Below, in pieces: positions 10,411-18,940 of a stretch of 64,000 nucleotides of DNA. The notes under the pieces are model-generated. The model saw nothing but the letters and a program-made list of their open reading frames with translations, did not search any database and was not told where the DNA came from. A program made the position numbers and the translations under genes. Source of the DNA: Subtercola frigoramans (lineage in GTDB: Bacteria > Actinomycetota > Actinomycetes > Actinomycetales > Microbacteriaceae); contig NZ_JAFBBU010000001.1 of the NCBI RefSeq assembly GCF_016907385.1, positions 3,286,001 through 3,350,000 of the forward strand, written 5' to 3'. Within the stretch, counting starts at the first letter, position 1. The number at the start of each line of letters is the position of its first letter.

Positions 10411-11737
10411 TCGGCTTTCCTTCCGCGTCGTTTATTCGTCGTGCCCGTGCCAACTTCCTCACCAAACGTATCGACTCTCGAACGTCCGACATTCGGATCA
10501 CGAGAAAATCAGACACCGGGACGTTAAAGCACAGCTTCATCCACAACACGTTCAAATTTCCCGCTACAGCGTTTCCAATTACTGTTGCGATCGCGGCACC
10601 AAGTGCCCCGAGGGTCGGGACGAGGACGATAACAGCCACAACGTTGACAATGCACGCAATGACCAGTGCATAGCTTCGTAACTCCGGCCGACCCCTCGCG
10701 GAGAGGCCTGCGCCGGCCACCGACCCCGGATTCCCGACAACAATTCCGAACAGTAGTACTTCGACGACGACGATTGCGGGAGAAAAGTCAGACCCGAATA
10801 CGAGAGGTAGCAGCCAGATGGTCGATATCCCAACAGCTATTGCCAGAACGAGGGTCATCAAGGTGGATATTCGTGAGGCAAGGGCAAGGCGCTGCGGGTC
10901 GCCGCCCGACGCCTCCTCGGAGAAAATCACGTCTCGAACCGCGCTGTTGAACACAAGAGTGACTTCGCTGACGCTGACTGCCACAGCATAGATGCCAAGC
11001 TGAAAGGAATCCGACAACGGGATCATGAGCGTTTGGTCAAGACGCGAGAGCATAACGCCCGCAAGTGTTCCAAACCACAATCGAGCACCGAATGACAACA
11101 ACCGCCCTGAGCTTCCAGTTATGTTCGGGTCCTGAGGCGATGACGCATTACGCTGACCGACCAGCGGGAGATATGCGATGCCACCCACGAATGTGGTCAC
11201 GGCGATAGAGATAGACGCAGTCTCGACAGTTAGATTGCCGATTGCGGCCAGTACTCCAACGGCGCCAAGCCGGGCAAATGCGCTGACCGTGCGTTCGACG
11301 GATATCAACTTCCATAAGCCTCGTCCGGCCGCATACCCTCGAATCCCACCCACGATGAGGCTTGGGACCAAGGCGAACGCAACAAGAATTGCTATCTCTG
11401 CGCTACTCCCTGTGAATAGAACCGGGACTAGACCAATGATTCCGGCAGTCCCAATCGCCCCAATCAGGAACAGTAAGGCAACGCCACGTGCAAGTACCCG
11501 CCCGGGCTGAGAGACTCGCTTCGCCACAAAAAAGGTTAGCGCCTCTGGCAGCCCTAGGGTTAGCGCACTCACTGCAAGCAAGAACGGTGCGGTTATCGCT
11601 GCGACTTCTCCTCTACCATCAACGCCAAGTACACGCGCGAGAATTGGAGCGCTGACGAAAGCGGCGAGGGGTGCTCCGAGATTGCCGATAGCGGTAACGG
11701 CTATGTTCCGGGCTGCGCCACCAACGACATTAGTCAT
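10403..11737 (-). CDS. Polysaccharide repeat-unit flippase (Wzx-like, MOP superfamily)
   Basis: The 444-residue product has roughly twelve to fourteen hydrophobic helices spread over the whole length, as in Wzx/MurJ-type exporters of the MOP superfamily. Visible features are an N-terminal small-residue/polar stretch (about residues 1-45, with GAARNIAVTAIGNLGAPLAA) and a basic C-terminal tail (RLVRKLARARRINDAEGKP). Its role would be to flip the undecaprenyl-linked repeat unit to the outer leaflet for polymerisation. It overlaps both neighbours by 8 bp (GT2 downstream, GT2 upstream), so it sits in the middle of one operon. Confidence 0.82.
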   Translation of the reverse strand: MTNVVGGAARNIAVTAIGNLGAPLAAFVSAPILARVLGVDGRGEVAAITAPFLLAVSALTLGLPEALTFFVAKRVSQPGRVLARGVALLFLIGAIGTAGIIGLVPVLFTGSSAEIAILVAFALVPSLIVGGIRGYAAGRGLWKLISVERTVSAFARLGAVGVLAAIGNLTVETASISIAVTTFVGGIAYLPLVGQRNASSPQDPNITGSSGRLLSFGARLWFGTLAGVMLSRLDQTLMIPLSDSFQLGIYAVAVSVSEVTLVFNSAVRDVIFSEEASGGDPQRLALASRISTLMTLVLAIAVGISTIWLLPLVFGSDFSPAIVVVEVLLFGIVVGNPGSVAGAGLSARGRPELRSYALVIACIVNVVAVIVLVPTLGALGAAIATVIGNAVAGNLNVLWMKLCFNVPVSDFLVIRMSDVRESIRLVRKLARARRINDAEGKPNE

Positions 11738-12737
11738 TGTCAGATACTCGAGTCGGACCGGTGACCAGTCGGGGCTTTTTCAGCCGAGCTAACTCCGAGA
11801 GTTCACAGGCGATGGCTGGAATACGCTCATGCAATCCGCCTCGCATCTTGAGTGGCTGAGTTTCAAAATGCGTCGAGTGAACCAGACGGTCGTACCACCG
11901 ATGCGTGTTCAGGCGTGACACCGCACGATTCCACTCCCCGTTTGCCACCAGCGCCGAGCCGTAGTCTTCCATCAGCCGGCGCCTATCGCGCTGAGCGGCG
12001 CCTTGCCGGACGTGAGCTCCTGTAGCTGCCTGCTGGTGAGTTCGATGTGCAGCCACCGGGCTTGAAATTCGGGCCACAGTTTCGCGATTTGTAGCGAGGC
12101 GCAGCCATAGTTCGAGATCGACTGCGTGTTCGTAAGTCGTGGAGAATCCTCCGACGGCAGTAAAACGGTTCCTCGAAATGAGTGTGTTGCAGGGATCACC
12201 GAGTACGTTGCCGTAGAGTAGCGCTGCACTTACCACTGTTTGCGAATTGAGAGTCACGAGGCCTTCTGGGAAGAGAGCATGCCGGGGGGCAGACTTACTA
12301 GGATTTGCAAGCGGTGCATCGTTCTGATCGACAAAATACTGAGCCCCGAAGACAAGCGTCGCCTTGGTAGCTTCTGCGGCTTTGACCAGCAGGGAAAGCC
12401 CGTCCGCGTTGAAGAGGTCATCCTGCCCTGGCACGATCACAAAAGCGCCTCGAGCATGAGCCACGCTTTCGTTCCAGTTCTTAGCCATCCCCAACGGTTC
12501 GTCAGACCGGAAGGCCCTCGACGGAACCTCTACCTGGTCAAGTACTTCGACAATATTGGCGAAGTTCGAGCTCCGGTCGTCTGAGACGACGATCTCGATG
12601 TCTCGATACTCCTGGATGGCTATGCTCTTGATCAGTTTTTCGAAATAGTCGATCTCTGGCTGATACGTAGGGATGCAGATCGTAACTGTCGGATCATATT
12701 GCAAGTCGCTCTTTTGATATTTCAATTCAATCGACAA
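11730..12737 (-). CDS. GT2 family glycosyltransferase
   Basis: A 335-residue GT-A enzyme with the opening motif TVTICIPTYQPEIDYFEKLI, the nucleotide-binding DIEIVVSDDRSSN segment and the acidic pair VPGQDDLFN near residue 105. It would transfer a sugar during assembly of the EPS repeat unit. The start is a TTG at 12737 preceded by a GGGGGCC stretch; the next upstream gene ends 62 bp away. It is the second of two GT2s in the cassette. Its C-terminal third (about 230-335) is basic and not conserved with the other GT2. The sugar specificity is unknown. Confidence 0.83.
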   Translation of the reverse strand: MSIELKYQKSDLQYDPTVTICIPTYQPEIDYFEKLIKSIAIQEYRDIEIVVSDDRSSNFANIVEVLDQVEVPSRAFRSDEPLGMAKNWNESVAHARGAFVIVPGQDDLFNADGLSLLVKAAEATKATLVFGAQYFVDQNDAPLANPSKSAPRHALFPEGLVTLNSQTVVSAALLYGNVLGDPCNTLISRNRFTAVGGFSTTYEHAVDLELWLRLATNRETVARISSPVAAHRTHQQAATGAHVRQGAAQRDRRRLMEDYGSALVANGEWNRAVSRLNTHRWYDRLVHSTHFETQPLKMRGGLHERIPAIACELSELARLKKPRLVTGPTRVSDND

Positions 12738-12799
12738 TTCGGCCCCCGCTGATTTTCAAGATGAACACAGTTGGTTGCGTCTGCAATGCAAAGCACCCG

Positions 12800-13879
12800 T
12801 CATTCTGATTGATAGAGCTTGATAGAATCGCGACCGATTTCGTCATCTGTGAGCCCTTCCCGGGCCCACAGGAGCGCCCTCGCTGACATGCTGCGCCGAA
12901 GGTTACGGTCGTCGGTCAGGCGTCGAGTGGCATCAATCAGCTCTGTGTCGTTGGAACATATGAATCCCGTTTCTCCGTCTAAAACCGAATCTACGTTGCC
13001 AACGGCGTTGGACACGACTGCGGGAATACCCCGAGCCTGAGCATGTATGAGAGACAGCGCCATCCCCTCCCACAGGGACGGGAACAGAAAAACGTCGATC
13101 GACTCCATGAGGGTTTCAAACTCGACATGGCTGACCCAACCCGTCACGCTCACTGGTGCCCCGTCGATCCACTTTTCTCTCAATTCGGCATCGCCGTCAC
13201 CGATCCACAGGAATTCCACGCCTGGGCTCTGCCCAATTGCACTGGCCACCGCGGCGAACCGCCATGGAGCCTTCTGGAAAATTATGCGGCTTGCGGTGCC
13301 TACCACTACGGGCCGATCACTCCGGGGCTCACGGGCGTCACTCCGAATTGACTCGCTCGGAACTCCAGATTTAAGCAGATGGTTCGTTTTCCCGCGCAGC
13401 AGTTTCTGAGCAAGTCGGCGCTCGGACTCGGACGTGAGGATTAGTCCAGTCCCGATCCCCGACAGTGATTTCTCAACGATTTGATAAGCATTTCTTACGA
13501 ACAAAGATGAGTTCGCGCGAAGAAAAGGAAATCCGTGGGGCGAATAGAACACGCGCGAATGTGTGCGAACACCAACCAGAGCCAGGCGCCCAACCGCGCC
13601 ACCCTTGGCCGCATGAAGATGAAAAACGTCTGCTCGGTTGTCCCGGTAAGCCTTGCGCACCGTGCGGAAGAATAATCCCAATTGGTTTGCGGCACCCAAC
13701 CGCACCAGCTTGACTCGGTTGTCAAAACGATTTCTCAACGATTCTTCGCTAGGAGTGTCCGGTCTAACCAAATACCAGACTTCAACTTCCACACCCTCCT
13801 CAACCTGGCGTCGGGAAATACTATCCGTGAAGGTTACGATGCCACCACCCATCGCCTCAGTTAGATGAATTATCTTCAT
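12800..13879 (-). CDS. GT4 family glycosyltransferase
   Basis: This 359-residue protein has the two-domain GT-B layout. The N-terminal half has MKIIHLTEAMGGGIVTF and the FHLHAAKGGAVGRLA segment. The C-terminal half has the nucleotide-sugar-binding region FLWIGDGDAELREKW and the GT4 signature region VFLFPSLWEGMALSLIHAQA followed by GIPAVVSN and a GETGFI loop. It would add a sugar with retention of configuration to the growing lipid-linked unit. The ATG at 13879 has GGGGAG seven bases upstream. It is the second gene of the cassette, 36 bp after the Wzz-kinase gene, and no initiating priming transferase is visible in the cassette. Confidence 0.87.
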   Translation of the reverse strand: MKIIHLTEAMGGGIVTFTDSISRRQVEEGVEVEVWYLVRPDTPSEESLRNRFDNRVKLVRLGAANQLGLFFRTVRKAYRDNRADVFHLHAAKGGAVGRLALVGVRTHSRVFYSPHGFPFLRANSSLFVRNAYQIVEKSLSGIGTGLILTSESERRLAQKLLRGKTNHLLKSGVPSESIRSDAREPRSDRPVVVGTASRIIFQKAPWRFAAVASAIGQSPGVEFLWIGDGDAELREKWIDGAPVSVTGWVSHVEFETLMESIDVFLFPSLWEGMALSLIHAQARGIPAVVSNAVGNVDSVLDGETGFICSNDTELIDATRRLTDDRNLRRSMSARALLWAREGLTDDEIGRDSIKLYQSE

Positions 13880-13915
13880 GCTGGTCTCCCCTGATCCGAA
13901 GCCTTGCAGCCGACC

Positions 13916-15349
13916 TCAGTGGGTGACCACACTCGGCGTTCGCTTGGTCTTTGACTTGCCGGGTTTCACCTTAGGTTCGTCTTCTACGTACCCGTACCCG
14001 TACCCGTACCCGTATCTTCCGTAACCGTAGGAGTCGGGGCCTCTAGTCGGAACCATAGTCAGAACAATTCCGGCGATGCGCGATCCCACGTTCTGAAGTG
14101 CTCCAATCGACCCCTTCAACTGACCGCGATGCACCTTGCCTGACGCCACGATTAGCAATGCGCCTCCGGTGTACTTTGCCAGAATGGCTCCGTCGGTCAC
14201 TGGGAGTAGGGGCGGAGCATCGAAGATCACAAGGTCGAATTTCTCCTCCAGAAGGGAAATCAGGCGAACCATCGCTCGTGACACGAGCAACTCACTCGGG
14301 TTAGGTGGGATACGGCCCGCGGGAAGAACGTAGAGCTCGTGCGGGCCCCACTTTTGCAAGACGTCGTTAAGCTCCGCTCGGCCGATAAGTACGTCCGTGA
14401 GCCCCGCGCCGCCCTCAAGCCCGAGATACTCCGCTAACTTGGGTTTCCTCATATCCGCATCCACGATCACGACGCGTGTTCCGGCCGATGCGGTCACAAT
14501 TGCGAGATTCGCCGCTGATGTGCTTTTTCCCTCGCCTGGCACAGATGACGTGATCACGTAACTTTTCGGGGAATCCGAGTCCACAAGATATTGGAGATTT
14601 GTGCGCAATGTCCGAAAGGACTCCGCACGAGGGCTACGAGGATTATCGTGCACAACCAGCGGGTTTTGAGTCGCCCGTGCGTCAAATGCGATTCCGCCGA
14701 GTATCGGAGCATCGGTGATCTGCTCAACGTCGTGCTCATTCCGAATGCGCGTGTCGACCGTGAATCGCAATATCGCAGCACCAACCCCGGCGACGAGCCC
14801 GAGCAGGGCGCCAATCAGAATGTTGAGCTTCGGGTTTGGCGCGAACGGAACGTCCGGAACAAGAGCAGTCTGCAAGACCGTAATCTTCACGGGCGAGGTG
14901 CCTGCGGTATTGGCCGGGACCAGATTTGCCACAGTCTTTTGAAAGCTGTCAGCGATTCCGTTCGCAATTTTTGCGGCGCGGTCGGGCGATTCGTCGGCAA
15001 CTTGGATATCAACGACTACGGTACCGACAGCTGTCGACGCGGTGACCTGTCTGGCAAGCTCAGAGGCAGAAACACTGAGGCCGAGTTCGGCGATTACAGG
15101 ATCCAAGACCGCTGGCGTCGTAATCACATCTGCGTACGACTTGACCTGGTCCTGGGCGAACGTACTTCCCTGATTGAGCTCGGTGACTGTTCCAGCAGAT
15201 TGGAGAGATACGAAGACCCTGCTGGTCGCCTGGTACATCGGGGCTTGAACTATCGATATGGCAGACGCGACAGCGACACCGAGAAGCGTGAGTGAGACGA
15301 TGAAGACCCAGCCTTTTCGAGCGACTTTTACGTAATCTCTGACTTCCAA
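13916..15349 (-). CDS. Wzz-like chain-length regulator fused to BY-kinase (tyrosine autokinase)
   Basis: The protein joins an N-terminal Wzz/PCP domain with two membrane helices (about residues 15-35 and 170-190) to a cytoplasmic BY-kinase. Kinase motifs are intact: Walker A SSVPGEGKSTSAANLA, Walker A' VVIVDADMRKPKLA and Walker B FDLVIFDAPPLLP. The C-terminus carries a tyrosine cluster (GYGRYGYGYGYGYVEDE), the usual autophosphorylation tail. Such proteins set EPS chain length and export through cycles of phosphorylation. I prefer the TTG at 15349 (product LEVRDYVKVARKGW..., 477 residues): it matches the family N-terminus and has AAAGG seven bases upstream. The ATG at 15385 would only add 12 unlikely residues. 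It is the first gene of the EPS cassette. Confidence 0.92.
   Translation of the reverse strand: MEVRDYVKVARKGWVFIVSLTLLGVAVASAISIVQAPMYQATSRVFVSLQSAGTVTELNQGSTFAQDQVKSYADVITTPAVLDPVIAELGLSVSASELARQVTASTAVGTVVVDIQVADESPDRAAKIANGIADSFQKTVANLVPANTAGTSPVKITVLQTALVPDVPFAPNPKLNILIGALLGLVAGVGAAILRFTVDTRIRNEHDVEQITDAPILGGIAFDARATQNPLVVHDNPRSPRAESFRTLRTNLQYLVDSDSPKSYVITSSVPGEGKSTSAANLAIVTASAGTRVVIVDADMRKPKLAEYLGLEGGAGLTDVLIGRAELNDVLQKWGPHELYVLPAGRIPPNPSELLVSRAMVRLISLLEEKFDLVIFDAPPLLPVTDGAILAKYTGGALLIVASGKVHRGQLKGSIGALQNVGSRIAGIVLTMVPTRGPDSYGYGRYGYGYGYGYVEDEPKVKPGKSKTKRTPSVVTH
13988..14014 (-). repeat. Hexanucleotide repeat encoding the Tyr-Gly tail of the BY-kinase
   Basis: The unit GTACCC (plus strand) is repeated four times, followed by a partial copy. 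In the coding direction it gives alternating Gly-Tyr codons. Slippage would change the number of tyrosines in steps of one without breaking the frame. Confidence 0.85.
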
Positions 15350-15572
15350 GTGACTGCCTTTCGATAATAGCCATGTCGGACACATTCAATCGCAATCAGG
15401 TTACGGGTGCATTTCGCGTTGTCGCTGCGTTACCCACCGCACCGTCACGCGTTCGGTAGATGCGCATTCGAGAATCTACAGGACGACTTCGACCATCTCA
15501 TCCGAAAGCAGCTGTCGCATGAATTCGAAAACGTCCGGGTCCAGTCCCCGGTGGTGGATGCTCCTATTCTTG

Positions 15573-15990
15573 TCAAGCGGTTAATCTTGGGGTGATTTGG
15601 ACGAGTGCTAGGGTCGCTCGATGTTCGAGTTCGGGGTCCGCTCGGGTGCCGATTTCGAGTCGCCTCAGTCGTTGGTAGGGCACGCCGAGTGTTGCAGCGA
15701 GGACGGTGATGGGTATGCCGGCGTGTTGACGGTCGATTCGTAGTTGGTGGCCGACGGGTGCGTCTGTGGAGGGATTGAGGAGGGCGGCGTAAATTTCGTT
15801 CGCGACGTGTCGTTTCAGGCATCTGATGATGTCGCGGTCAGTGAGTCCTTCAGCGCGACGCCCGGTGAAGTAGGCCATCGTGCGAGGTTCTCGGTGCCTC
15901 ATCCGTAACACCACGATCCGGTACAGGGCATTGTTAGCTTGCCTGTTCCCGCCACGTGAAAGGCGGTAGCGGGTGCGTTGGCCGGAGGAG
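15573..15990 (-). pseudogene. IS110-family transposase, C-terminal remnant
   Basis: On the minus strand the segment from about SSGQRTRYRLSRGGNRQANN to CLKRHVANEIYAALLNP is the conserved C-terminal (transposase_20) part of IS110/IS1111 transposases, including the RLSRGGNRQ.NNAL block and the TDRDIIRCLKR block. The open frame extends back to 16130, but residues before SSGQ do not look like the family. The N-terminal RuvC-like DEDD catalytic domain, which should precede it, is missing. It is therefore a truncated, non-functional remnant. It lies between the EPS cassette and the signalling region and suggests past insertion or rearrangement at this border. Confidence 0.75.
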
Positions 15991-16251
15991 TTGGCCGAGT
16001 AGACCTTCGTCTGCGTGAACGTCCACCCGACAGCGATCAGTCGTTCGAGCGTAGACGCGTGATTCCGATCAGGGTGGGCGCGAGCATCCGGCTGCTGTTT
16101 CGGCAGCTCGTCAGGCAGAAAGTGGCACATGGCATCGATTCAGAGGCCAAATGGCGTGGTTTCGGCCCTTCTGCACAGCCCAGCGAGTTGATACTTAGCC
16201 AGTCTCTTCGGGACGTCAAGACGCCTGGGCACCGATGCAGTGAGAGACGCG

Positions 16252-17349
16252 TCAGATCGTGAAGCGCACAGCGACACGGTCGGCGGAGATGTCTTCTTCG
16301 GCCGTCGCGAAAGCGAGTTGCATGAGCCCGATGAAGGGGGCGAGCTGCGAAGCGGCGGTGCGGTCGGGGTTGGCGAGGTGCGCTTCGAGCACACCGACGA
16401 CGTCTGCGCCCGAGAGGGCAAGCGAGAGCTCGATGCGCTCGCGGGTGATCTCGGGCTGGTCGCTGAGAAAGAGGAGCAGGGTACGGATGGCGGCGCGCTG
16501 CTGCTGGGTGAGCCGGTGCGCGAGGGTCAGCGGGTCGCGATAGACGCCCACGAGTTCGGCGAGGGGTTCGACGAGGGCGTTGGCTGCAAGGGAGGCACGC
16601 AGGCGTTCAGAGAGCTCGGCGGCTTGGTCGATGTCTGCGGGAGTCAGGGCATCCTGTGCCTTGATGTGCCTGAAGAAGGGGAGCACGTCTCGGCGCAGGT
16701 TGGCGATGTTGTGGCCGAGAAACTCTTCGATGACCTCGCGGCGGTCGGCGAGCTCACGGGCCTCGCGCGCTTCGGTGGCTTCGATGCGGGCTCGTTTGAG
16801 GCCGGCGATGAGGTAGCCGGAGTAGAGGGCTGCTCCCCCGCCGAGCGCGAGCACGGGGGTTCCGGTGACGGTGAGGGCGATGAGAGGCGACTGGATGCCC
16901 AGGGTCGGCGTGTTCAGCCAAGTGGTCACGGCGACCACCGCGAGCGCCACCACCGTGCAGGCGACGAGAAAGAGGGGTGTGCGGTAGGGGCCGCCGAGCA
17001 TGAGCACGAGGCCCAGGCACAGTGGCGCCCAGTCGTTTCGCACGAGGAGGTCGGAGCCGAGCTGGGCGAACGATTCGGCGACCGCTGCGAGCAGGAGGCA
17101 GCTGAGCACGATGGCGTAGTCGCGGGAGGAGACCCGGCGGCGGTAGGGGTCGGCGGCCCAGATGAAGTAGGCGTACCCGGCGATGAGCAGGGCGATCGCC
17201 GTGAGCTCGAGAGGGAGCGAGGAGATCTCCCGGCCGTTGAGCAGGGCCATGGTGACGGCGGTGCCGACGCTGATGATGGCGACGAAGCGTACGAAGATGC
17301 GGGCCGTGATGCCGCCGAGAGGGTCGATCTCCTGCGCGGTCTCGCTCAC
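16252..17349 (-). CDS. Membrane protein with sensor-kinase-like layout but no ATPase domain
   Basis: This 365-residue protein has six or so hydrophobic helices in residues 15-190, then a helical cytoplasmic part starting near residue 200 (REVIEEFLGHNIANLRRDVL). That helix resembles a dimerisation helix, and LGHNI may be a decayed H-box. The C-terminal part (about 230-365) has none of the N, G1 or G2 boxes of a HATPase domain. Its GTG start overlaps the stop of the histidine kinase gene by 4 bp, so the two are translationally coupled. I infer an accessory or competing partner of that kinase. No family name can be given with confidence. Confidence 0.7.
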   Translation of the reverse strand: MSETAQEIDPLGGITARIFVRFVAIISVGTAVTMALLNGREISSLPLELTAIALLIAGYAYFIWAADPYRRRVSSRDYAIVLSCLLLAAVAESFAQLGSDLLVRNDWAPLCLGLVLMLGGPYRTPLFLVACTVVALAVVAVTTWLNTPTLGIQSPLIALTVTGTPVLALGGGAALYSGYLIAGLKRARIEATEAREARELADRREVIEEFLGHNIANLRRDVLPFFRHIKAQDALTPADIDQAAELSERLRASLAANALVEPLAELVGVYRDPLTLAHRLTQQQRAAIRTLLLFLSDQPEITRERIELSLALSGADVVGVLEAHLANPDRTAASQLAPFIGLMQLAFATAEEDISADRVAVRFTI

Positions 17350-18548
17350 CGTAGGGCACCCGAACCGGCGAAGGGAACCGACATGAGCACGGCAGTGCCG
17401 GAGCCGGGGGTCGACCAGACACGAACCGAACCGCCGATGGTCTCGATGCGCTGGCGGATCGAGACGGCGAGGCCGAGCCGCTGGGCGTCGACCTGGGCCG
17501 GGTCGAAGCCCGTTCCCGCGTCGGTGACGACCACGTTGACCGAGTCGGTGCCGGCCACGAAGGCGACCTCGGCCGAGTCGACCTGGGCATGCTTGCTCAC
17601 ATTGATCAGCGCCTGGTCGACGGCACGGGTGATCTCGATGAGGGTGTCGGAGTCGAGACCGACGAGGATCTCGGGGTCGCCACTGAGCGTCACGGTGAGC
17701 CCGCGCACTTTGGCCGCATGGATGATCGGAGCCATGCCCGAGCTGACCAGCGCGTCGCCGCCCGCCCGCACCTTGAGCATGGCTTCGTCGACGAGCAGCC
17801 CGGGGTGGGCCAGGGCCGCGATGTCCCGGGCGAGAAACGCTCGGTGCGCTTCTTCGAGGCCACCGGGGGCGGTGAGGGTGAGAGCGTGCAGGTCGTTCAG
17901 AACGGTGTCGTGCAGGGCGGCGGATGCCCGGGAGGAGATTCGGCTGCGCTCGACCAGGCGCTCCTCCGCTTCACCGGCGGCCTTCATGGTCGACGAGCCG
18001 CGCTGGGCTTCGCGGCGGCCAAGCCAGAGTGCGGCCAGGAGCAGCAGCAGAGCGACATACATACCGATCGCAGTGAAGTCGAAGGCGAAGGGGAGACCTG
18101 CGGTGGTGGCCGCGACGACTACTGCGACGGAGGCGAGCACGAAACCGACGGTGCAACGCCCGATCGCCCCGCCGAGGGTGCGGCCGGCAACGCCGACCAC
18201 GGTGACGGCGATCTTCGGGAAGGTGAAGAGCAGGGCATCCGATTTGTAGCCGCCGACAAGTTCGCTGGCGATCTCGAAGGTATAGAGGAAGAGGCCGACG
18301 GCAGCAGTGAGCAGGAACAGGGCGATGAGAAGGGCGCTCGTGGCGCGGAGGCTCAGCCAGACGCCGATCGCGACCAGGCCGAGGCCTGCGAAGGAGATGG
18401 CGATGTCGGCCTGGGGAAGCACAAGGTTGAACGCGATGACGAGGATCAGCGTGGCGGCGAGCAAGACTGTGCTCACCCAGATGGAGGCCTTGCCGAGGGC
18501 GCGGCTGGTGGTATACCCCTCGACATCAATGGGCAGGACTAGAGACAT
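17346..18548 (-). CDS. Membrane sensor histidine kinase (NarX/LiaS-like HATPase)
   Basis: The 400-residue protein has an N-terminal membrane domain of about six helices (residues 18-185), a short dimerisation region with ALHDTVLNDLHALT around the probable phospho-histidine, and a C-terminal HATPase domain. The N-box is DQALINVSKHAQ, the G1 box VTDAGTGFDPAQ, and the G2 box is weak (RLGLAVSIRQR). Kinases of this type usually signal to LuxR-type regulators. None is adjacent; the nearest LuxR-like regulator is at 36391-37149. The ATG at 18548 has AAAGGTG seven bases upstream. The gene is the first of a two-gene operon, and its upstream region holds repeat elements. The signal it senses is unknown. 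Confidence 0.8.
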   Translation of the reverse strand: MSLVLPIDVEGYTTSRALGKASIWVSTVLLAATLILVIAFNLVLPQADIAISFAGLGLVAIGVWLSLRATSALLIALFLLTAAVGLFLYTFEIASELVGGYKSDALLFTFPKIAVTVVGVAGRTLGGAIGRCTVGFVLASVAVVVAATTAGLPFAFDFTAIGMYVALLLLLAALWLGRREAQRGSSTMKAAGEAEERLVERSRISSRASAALHDTVLNDLHALTLTAPGGLEEAHRAFLARDIAALAHPGLLVDEAMLKVRAGGDALVSSGMAPIIHAAKVRGLTVTLSGDPEILVGLDSDTLIEITRAVDQALINVSKHAQVDSAEVAFVAGTDSVNVVVTDAGTGFDPAQVDAQRLGLAVSIRQRIETIGGSVRVWSTPGSGTAVLMSVPFAGSGALR

Positions 18549-18687
18549 TCCGGCACCTTTCGCGACTGCCCAGCCACACTACCCCCGAATAGGGCTGGCG
18601 CGTCGCACTTTCGTGATAGGTGCGCAGTGGGAGTGGGTTGTTGCGGTTGTGGGGAAGTGTTGCAGAGCGGTGATGTTGCGAACGCTG

Positions 18688-18775
18688 GCTGAGTAGGCGT
18701 GCAGCGCCGTATCGAAACCCGGGTGCGCGGGCGTGGGGGCGTGAGGGCGTGGGGGTTTCGATACGGCACGCTGCG
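18688..18775. repeat. REP-like palindromic element, type 1 (TTTCGATAC/GAGTAG family)
   Basis: Contains GAGTAGGCGTGCAGCGCCG then GTATCGAAACCC, and 33 bases further on the inverse GGTTTCGATACG. Close relatives occur at 19867-19944 and 23402-23486, with a partial one near 39940-39975. All lie at gene borders. Confidence 0.75.
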
Positions 18776-18780
18776 GTATA

Positions 18781-18857
18781 CCGGCGAGGCGTAGCCTCTC
18801 CGGCGCTCGCGTCGCGGTGGGCATCCACCGGATACCCGCTTTCAGCTCCAGCGCGCT
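18781..18857 (-). repeat. REP-like element, type 2, copy 1
   Basis: On the minus strand this 77-bp block aligns without gaps to 26172-26248, with about 13 mismatches by eye. Shared parts include AGCGCGCTGGAGCT, CCGCGACGC, AGCGCCG and GCCTCG. The block is followed by CTACTCAACCGGCGG, a type 1 motif, so the two types can be joined. Confidence 0.7.
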
Positions 18858-18940
18858 ACTCAACCGGCGGAAGGAGGGGACCAAAGACCCTGATCGCGCG
18901 TCAGTCACGCGGATAGCGTGGAGAAACGGAAGAAGGAATC

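Larger units (their letters stand above)
18549..18940. other. Intergenic region carrying two repeat-element types
   Basis: This 390-bp gap lies between a leftward kinase gene and the rightward universal stress gene, so it must hold both promoters. Most of it is taken up by the palindromic repeats listed separately. I see no further gene. Confidence 0.7.

Noticed and set aside
15349..15385. ATG at 15385 as the Wzz-kinase start
   Set aside because: It adds MCPTWLLSKGSH before the conserved N-terminus and has no ribosome binding site, whereas the TTG at 15349 has AAAGG at the right distance.
15978..16262. 94-codon plus-strand frame next to the IS110 remnant
   Set aside because: No recognisable product, no ribosome binding site; probably chance frame over the border of the remnant.
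16240..18249. 669-codon plus-strand frame
   Set aside because: Antisense to the coupled kinase genes; composition (Glu/Gly/Arg-rich) and lack of motifs mark it as a shadow.
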